Below are positions 59,729-64,000 of a stretch of DNA of 64,000 nucleotides, piece by piece (within the stretch, counting starts at the first letter, position 1; each line of letters begins with the position of its first letter). The stretch spans positions 19,720,684 to 19,784,683 of the forward strand of contig OW804102.1 in NCBI GenBank assembly GCA_942159475.1, written 5' to 3'. Position numbers and translations under genes: made by a program. The stretch comes from Sthenelais limicola (taxonomy: Eukaryota; Annelida; Polychaeta; Phyllodocida; Sigalionidae). A model generated the notes under the pieces. The model was given only the letters and a program-made list of their open reading frames with translations. It was not told where the DNA came from and did not search any database.

Positions 59729-61404
59729 TGTGCTTAACTGGATACAACCTGATAATTATTTTACTTTACCCATATTCTGTACTTTCCCTACCTAGCATTT
59801 CTAGACCATTGTGTTGGAACTAGGAAGTGTTTTTGATTATTGAAGAATACCTGGTAGTATTCCTGTATAATCATCAACTTCTTGTATCAAACATATCACC
59901 CAGATATGGAAATATAACTACTGACATTGGTCCTACCACCATGTACGTTTTTATGAAAGGGGAAATTCACGGTTGTTGAAGTCATTCATTATTATCACAG
60001 ATGTAACAAGCGTATTCAACACTTCGGTCATTATACTCTTATTGACGTTTCCTTGTCACCGTCTCAAATCCATTCATTTATAAACTTTAAAGGGTTGTTA
60101 CATAACACCGCCTCAAGGCCTGGCCATGCTGCACTGGTGGAGCATCCATTGGGCAGAAATCAAACGTCTGCTTTCATCCCAATGATTGCCCAACAGCAAA
60201 AGACGCTTGAAAGTAGTTGGTTGGTTTTGGGTTGGTAAAGGACCGAGGGGTGTTACACTAACCATCTCTCTCTCCCGAAGTAAAACCACGTATCCACTGA
60301 ACCGATTTTTCCTCGGTTGGGGTGAAATCGGCTGACATGGGAAAACTGCCTGACTATTGGATCCATCTGATCTTGACGGTGGGCACTCAGCTGATGGCCG
60401 ACAGTCGGCTAAATTTGTCTTCACAAAAGTGCATCTCCACTGGCCGGACTCCAACTGCCCACCCCCAACCCCTATTTTTCCGTGATAATAGGGCTTAACG
60501 TAGAATATTTTTTTAATGTGCCTCAATTTTGTGTTAAGAATACTCACATCATGGTCAATGTTAAAAGTCGGATAAATCTTTTTTAAAGAAATGTCTGAAA
60601 TTGGAATGTTTCTTCAAGCTAGGGAAGCTCAAGATACTTGTTTTTTTTTAAAATGATATATAAGTCGCCCTCCACCATGAGGGTCAAATTTCTCAAGCCA
60701 ATCTTGCAGACCATGACTTGTTCCATGTTCATTAGGTCTTCAGCCTCCACATATGGAATTATTTACAAATGTTTTCTAATAATTAATCATGAACCCTTGT
60801 ATATTCCTCATCAATTATTGTGGAGTTCACAGTTCCCTATATTTATGCGTAAAATGAGGGAAGAAAATCAATATTTCCTGTTGTGTCATACACTTTCAAT
60901 TTGTTGTCTGCAGTTTCAATAGTTTGTCATAGATTCAGCCATTTTTGGATGAAACTGCAATATTGAGGCTATCGGAGTATAATTATAATATATACCTTGA
61001 ATTGAGGGAAATTGAAAACAAACTGATATTTATAAGTAAATGATTAAAACATCAGTTCAATTCATAATTCTGGCTGATGTCTGGGGTTTGTAAATCCAAT
61101 TTGTACACATTGTAACGCCTTGACACATATACATGTCATACACGTTAAATAGGTGGTAGTAAATGGTCAAATGGGTTTATATACAACTTGTAAATTGACA
61201 TGTTATTTCCATTTATTAGAACAAATACATCTTAGTATCCCATGGATGAATATTGTGTCCTACTCAACATATGATGTAAAGAATCTTAATAAATGCTATT
61301 GGAGACAGAAAAAAACGTTTCTATTTATTATTTCCTAGTACTTTTTTATGACCTTTCTTGGAATTTTCAGGATCTTCATTGTGCTTTTAAAAAACAGACA
61401 TCAC

Positions 61405-61425
61405 AGGGTTCGAAACCCTGGTGTT
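61405..61425 (+). other. Isolated tRNA-T-arm-like sequence
   Basis: CAGGGTTCGAAACCCTG forms a perfect T-arm with a B-box sequence. No A-box, D-arm, anticodon arm or pairing acceptor stem is found upstream, so this is at most a relic of a tRNA-derived SINE. Confidence 0.3.
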
Positions 61426-61744
61426 CTTAGAAACTAAGCCGTAATGTGTTTATTTTTATTCCAGTTTAGAAATTATGTTTTTTTTTATTCAGTAGTAACA
61501 ATTGTCACCATTACATCAGATCAAGAACATAGTACATAACGTTCTCCGCTGGTGGGGTACACCATGTAGCCTATTCAGAATTATTTAAAGGCAGAACAAT
61601 TTTATTGGGATAATCAGTTTCCACAACATTCTTGTGGTTATAAGGCACGTGGAAAGTTCCCATTTCTTGTTTTACGTTTTATAATATAAGTTAATAGTGC
61701 GAGTTTGTTATTGTCTGATCTTAACTTAAGTAAACCCAACCTTT

Positions 61745-61975
61745 TGGTGCGACATGATGAGACATAGTGTCACTCCTATATTGCATGCGACAAACCATGT
61801 CACATGTGACATGTCTTGTAGCGTGAAGCAATAAGTTCTGTATTGATGAGACAGTATGACCTGAGACATTATAAGCGACATAATGACACACCAACCTCCA
61901 TTGAAGCGACACAGTATACAGTAGTGAATACTCAATTACTGCGACACTTGTCTCATCACCTTTGCGACATAAAGA
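61745..61975. repeat. Imperfect inverted repeat with GCGACA/TGTCGC motifs
   Basis: GCGACATGATGAGACATAGT near the left pairs with ACTTGTCTCATCACCTTTGC near the right. The interior repeats GCGACA, TGAGACA and a central ACATGTCACATGTGACATGT self-complementary stretch. It is probably a degenerate fold-back element. Confidence 0.5.
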
Positions 61976-62403
61976 CATGTCTCGTGCGACAATCTCCTCT
62001 GTAGGTGTCGCAACATACCTCAGTATATTGCATCAATGGGGGTCAGTTGTCACAAATAAATGTATCTAACCAATGGAGAGGAAAGGAGACATACAATAAT
62101 CAATTATGACATCGATAAAACCATGTAATCCGAAATGACTACATGTGTAAGTGAAAACATTATCTCACATTATAAGGTATACATTTTGCCAGAGTGTCAG
62201 GTAGCTCCTAAACTCTTTACCTATCTTTTTTTTTGTAGTGCACCTTTTCATATTCCGTTTTTAGAAGGACTTATACAATTTATTCCAATAATTTGTTAAA
62301 TCATGTATCTGATGCGATATCATTGCACCCATGCACTCAGCTTTGCCTCCCCTTCTCCTCATCCGAATCAATACATTAATGTTTGGGTTTTTTTCTTCCT
62401 CAG

Positions 62404-64000
62404 TTGTCTGGTTGGACGTTGGAACGCGATGACACCTTCAGTGAGAGTGACGTCAGTGTGGATAAAGACGTCGTCAACAGTTACGTTGCTGTGTCGAACG
62501 CTGTGATATCGGAGAAAAACTCTTCACACTCCCAACACTTGAACTATGTCGTGTCAGTTGAACCAGAGATCAGGACGAATGACACTGTCGTAACAATTGA
62601 ATGTTCTGAGTCACAGTCTTCTAATGAGACAAAAATACCCAAGGAAGTGGACGGTTCCTCTGCCCAAGAATTTATTGTGACTGCTTTTGAAAAGGAAGCC
62701 CGAGATTTTATTGTGTCTGCTTTTCAAAAAGAAGAGGTAAAAGAAGAAACCGACTGTGGCTCTTATGACCACGAAAAGACACCATCACGGACGGACGTGA
62801 GCCATTCTGCGACCAATAAGAGTGTCGATGATAAATCCAGTGTTCATTCACCCAATGTCATAATTGCTAAGGGTGGAAATCAATCCCTTGGCGAGGTAGA
62901 TCACTCCCTCCCAAAGTTTGGACTTGGTAAGGAAGGAATGAACAAATGTGTGACGTCTCAATGCCATCGGTTAGAAAACACTTCGATGCCAGTTGCAAAA
63001 GAGAAGGGTTGCAGCAGCAACTATGATGGACCTAAATCTTGGGAAAAGCCTACTTTGCCCCTCCGAAAGGCAAGCCCTGTTGTCGAAACAGACCATAAAC
63101 ACCTAATGGTGGGTGCTAGTAATACAGGTATATCTTCTGGGCCTAGGCGATCCAGTCTTATCTTGCGAAATGAACTCACAGCTCCCCCAAGGAATCTAGA
63201 AACACGCAGCCCAAAGGAACTCGAGGGGTCGTCAAATGCCAATGTGAAATCCTCCCTCCTCCTCTTAGCTAAAGCGGAGGAAATCAGGAGGAAAAACCAA
63301 TGGATAAACAGTTTGAAAAATGATAACGGTGCCAAGAGTGGAGTCCGTACGAAAGCCAATATGATGCAGAAAATGAGGAATGGGGTTCGGGGGAAATTTT
63401 CCGCCGGCGTTACAGGCAACAGTTGTATCATACCCCGTACAAATAAACTGGAGATTATCCATGAACCATTGAATAAATCTGGTTCTCCTCCCAAGAAGCG
63501 AACACCGAAAGCTCGACCACGAAGGCCTGCACATTCCTCTTCAAGTGAGGACGAAGACGATGGAGGCGGGGAAAGAAGGAGCCGAGGGCCGGCTTCAAAG
63601 AGGAACAGGTTAGAACTCCTCCCACCTCCTCGTCGTCGACCTCCATCCCCAGTACAACACGAACGACACCACCCTCGACTTTCTCCACAATCCCGCCCAA
63701 TCATAGCCAACACCTATCAAAACCTCATCAAGCCAAGTCCAGAGTCGCAAGTCTTCGTCGGGGAACTGAAGAAACGGGTGGATGCATCGTTGATAGACAC
63801 TATGGTGTCTGACGACGAGAGGGAAAAGGTCATGAGTGCCGTCATGACCCTAGTCCAGAACCAAATGATCAAGGAGAAGGAAGAATTAGTCAAGAAGCTG
63901 TTGATGGAGTCATTTGAACCTTCTCCTGTTTCGTCGCTGGGGCAAACAATGGACAGGTCGTCTCAGGACAACTCTCCATCTAGTTCGCAATGCGAAACAA
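62404..64000 (+). CDS. Second large exon, paralogous to the zinc-finger exon (partial, runs off the window)
   Basis: After a strong polypyrimidine tract and CAG (62401-62403), a phase-0 frame stays open for 532 codons to the window end. It starts LSGWTLERDD (compare LVSGWKLVPDS at 54758). Other blocks shared in order are NYVVSVEPEIRTNDTVVTIE at residue 47 (with NCVVTVEPEVSGTDTLIKIK at 103), AEEIRRKNQWINSL around 300 (with AEEQSNWMNALG around 377), and EKVMSAVMTLVQNQ at 474 (with EQAMNAVTLMLQKN at 492). It has its own internal duplication, EFIVTAFEKE and DFIVSAFQKE. An Arg/Pro-rich, acidic SSSEDEDD-type middle suggests a disordered nuclear protein. By analogy, two C2H2 fingers should follow beyond 64000. 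It is either an alternative terminal exon of the upstream gene or a tandem paralogue. No stop or donor is visible. Confidence 0.75.
   Translation, partial: MSGWTLERDDTFSESDVSVDKDVVNSYVAVSNAVISEKNSSHSQHLNYVVSVEPEIRTNDTVVTIECSESQSSNETKIPKEVDGSSAQEFIVTAFEKEARDFIVSAFQKEEVKEETDCGSYDHEKTPSRTDVSHSATNKSVDDKSSVHSPNVIIAKGGNQSLGEVDHSLPKFGLGKEGMNKCVTSQCHRLENTSMPVAKEKGCSSNYDGPKSWEKPTLPLRKASPVVETDHKHLMVGASNTGISSGPRRSSLILRNELTAPPRNLETRSPKELEGSSNANVKSSLLLLAKAEEIRRKNQWINSLKNDNGAKSGVRTKANMMQKMRNGVRGKFSAGVTGNSCIIPRTNKLEIIHEPLNKSGSPPKKRTPKARPRRPAHSSSSEDEDDGGGERRSRGPASKRNRLELLPPPRRRPPSPVQHERHHPRLSPQSRPIIANTYQNLIKPSPESQVFVGELKKRVDASLIDTMVSDDEREKVMSAVMTLVQNQMIKEKEELVKKLLMESFEPSPVSSLGQTMDRSSQDNSPSSSQCET

Larger units (their letters stand above)
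57350..62403 (+). other. 3' UTR, then intron or intergenic DNA before the second large exon
   Basis: A canonical AATAAA at 57892-57897 could end the first transcript, 543 bp after its stop. I found no start exon resembling METVTATSEV in this interval, so the exon at 62404 has no obvious own 5' exon. The only clear elements are the MITE at 59524 and the inverted repeat at 61745. Confidence 0.55.

Noticed and set aside
60260..60480. Possible MITE suggested by two ATC(T)CCACTG phrases
   Set aside because: The phrases are in direct, not inverted, orientation, so no terminal inverted repeat can be drawn.
61405..61425. tRNA gene suggested by a perfect T-arm and B-box
   Set aside because: No D-arm, anticodon arm, A-box or matching acceptor strand within the preceding 90 bases.
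63021..63713. 230-codon minus-strand frame
   Set aside because: Shadow of the plus-strand exon at 62404, which stays open for 532 codons and aligns with the 54758 exon.

Overview
This window looks like a stretch of nuclear chromosome from an invertebrate animal, probably marine. The reasons are GT-AG introns with good branch and polypyrimidine context, four protein genes of animal families, APE-class non-LTR retrotransposon remains, and many short inverted-repeat (MITE-like) elements in AT-rich spacer. I cannot fix the phylum from sequence alone. There are no bacterial operons, CRISPR arrays or rRNA/tRNA genes.

Layout. 1-22.2 kb is gene-poor. It holds several MITE-like elements, purine- or pyrimidine-rich low-complexity blocks, tandem repeats, a broken piece of a repeat-associated uncharacterised protein split by a SINE-like insertion, a 2.8-kb segment bounded by terminal inverted repeats, a ~350-bp satellite rich in TGACCTTGACC motifs, and a decayed LINE reverse transcriptase (about 18.98-20.33 kb, minus). 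22.26-23.43 kb is an intact single-exon GT10 (alpha-1,3-type) fucosyltransferase. 23.6-34.1 kb is repeat-rich again, with a second LINE (about 28.08-30.48 kb) that carries two nested MITEs with visible target duplications.

34.58-46.53 kb is an eight-exon PIPOX/sarcosine-oxidase-family gene (384 aa) that I assembled from splice sites. Its 8.1-kb first intron contains, on the opposite strand, a complete intronless CLN3 (battenin) gene (40.81-42.10 kb). Two adjacent perfect palindromes (38 and 72 bp) lie about 350 bp upstream of the oxidase start. One MITE family has inserted repeatedly in and around this locus.

50.9-64.0 kb holds a zinc-finger gene. A short start exon (18 codons) can splice in phase to a very large terminal exon with two C2H2 fingers (54.76-57.35 kb). 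A second large exon at 62.40 kb has the same acceptor phase, shares four collinear conserved blocks with the first, and runs off the window end. The best reading is a duplicated alternative 3' terminal exon, or a tandem paralogue.

The genes do not form a pathway. The most interesting points are the loss of flavin-linking and oxygen-activating residues in the oxidase, the nested antisense intronless CLN3, the duplicated giant exon, and the palindromes.
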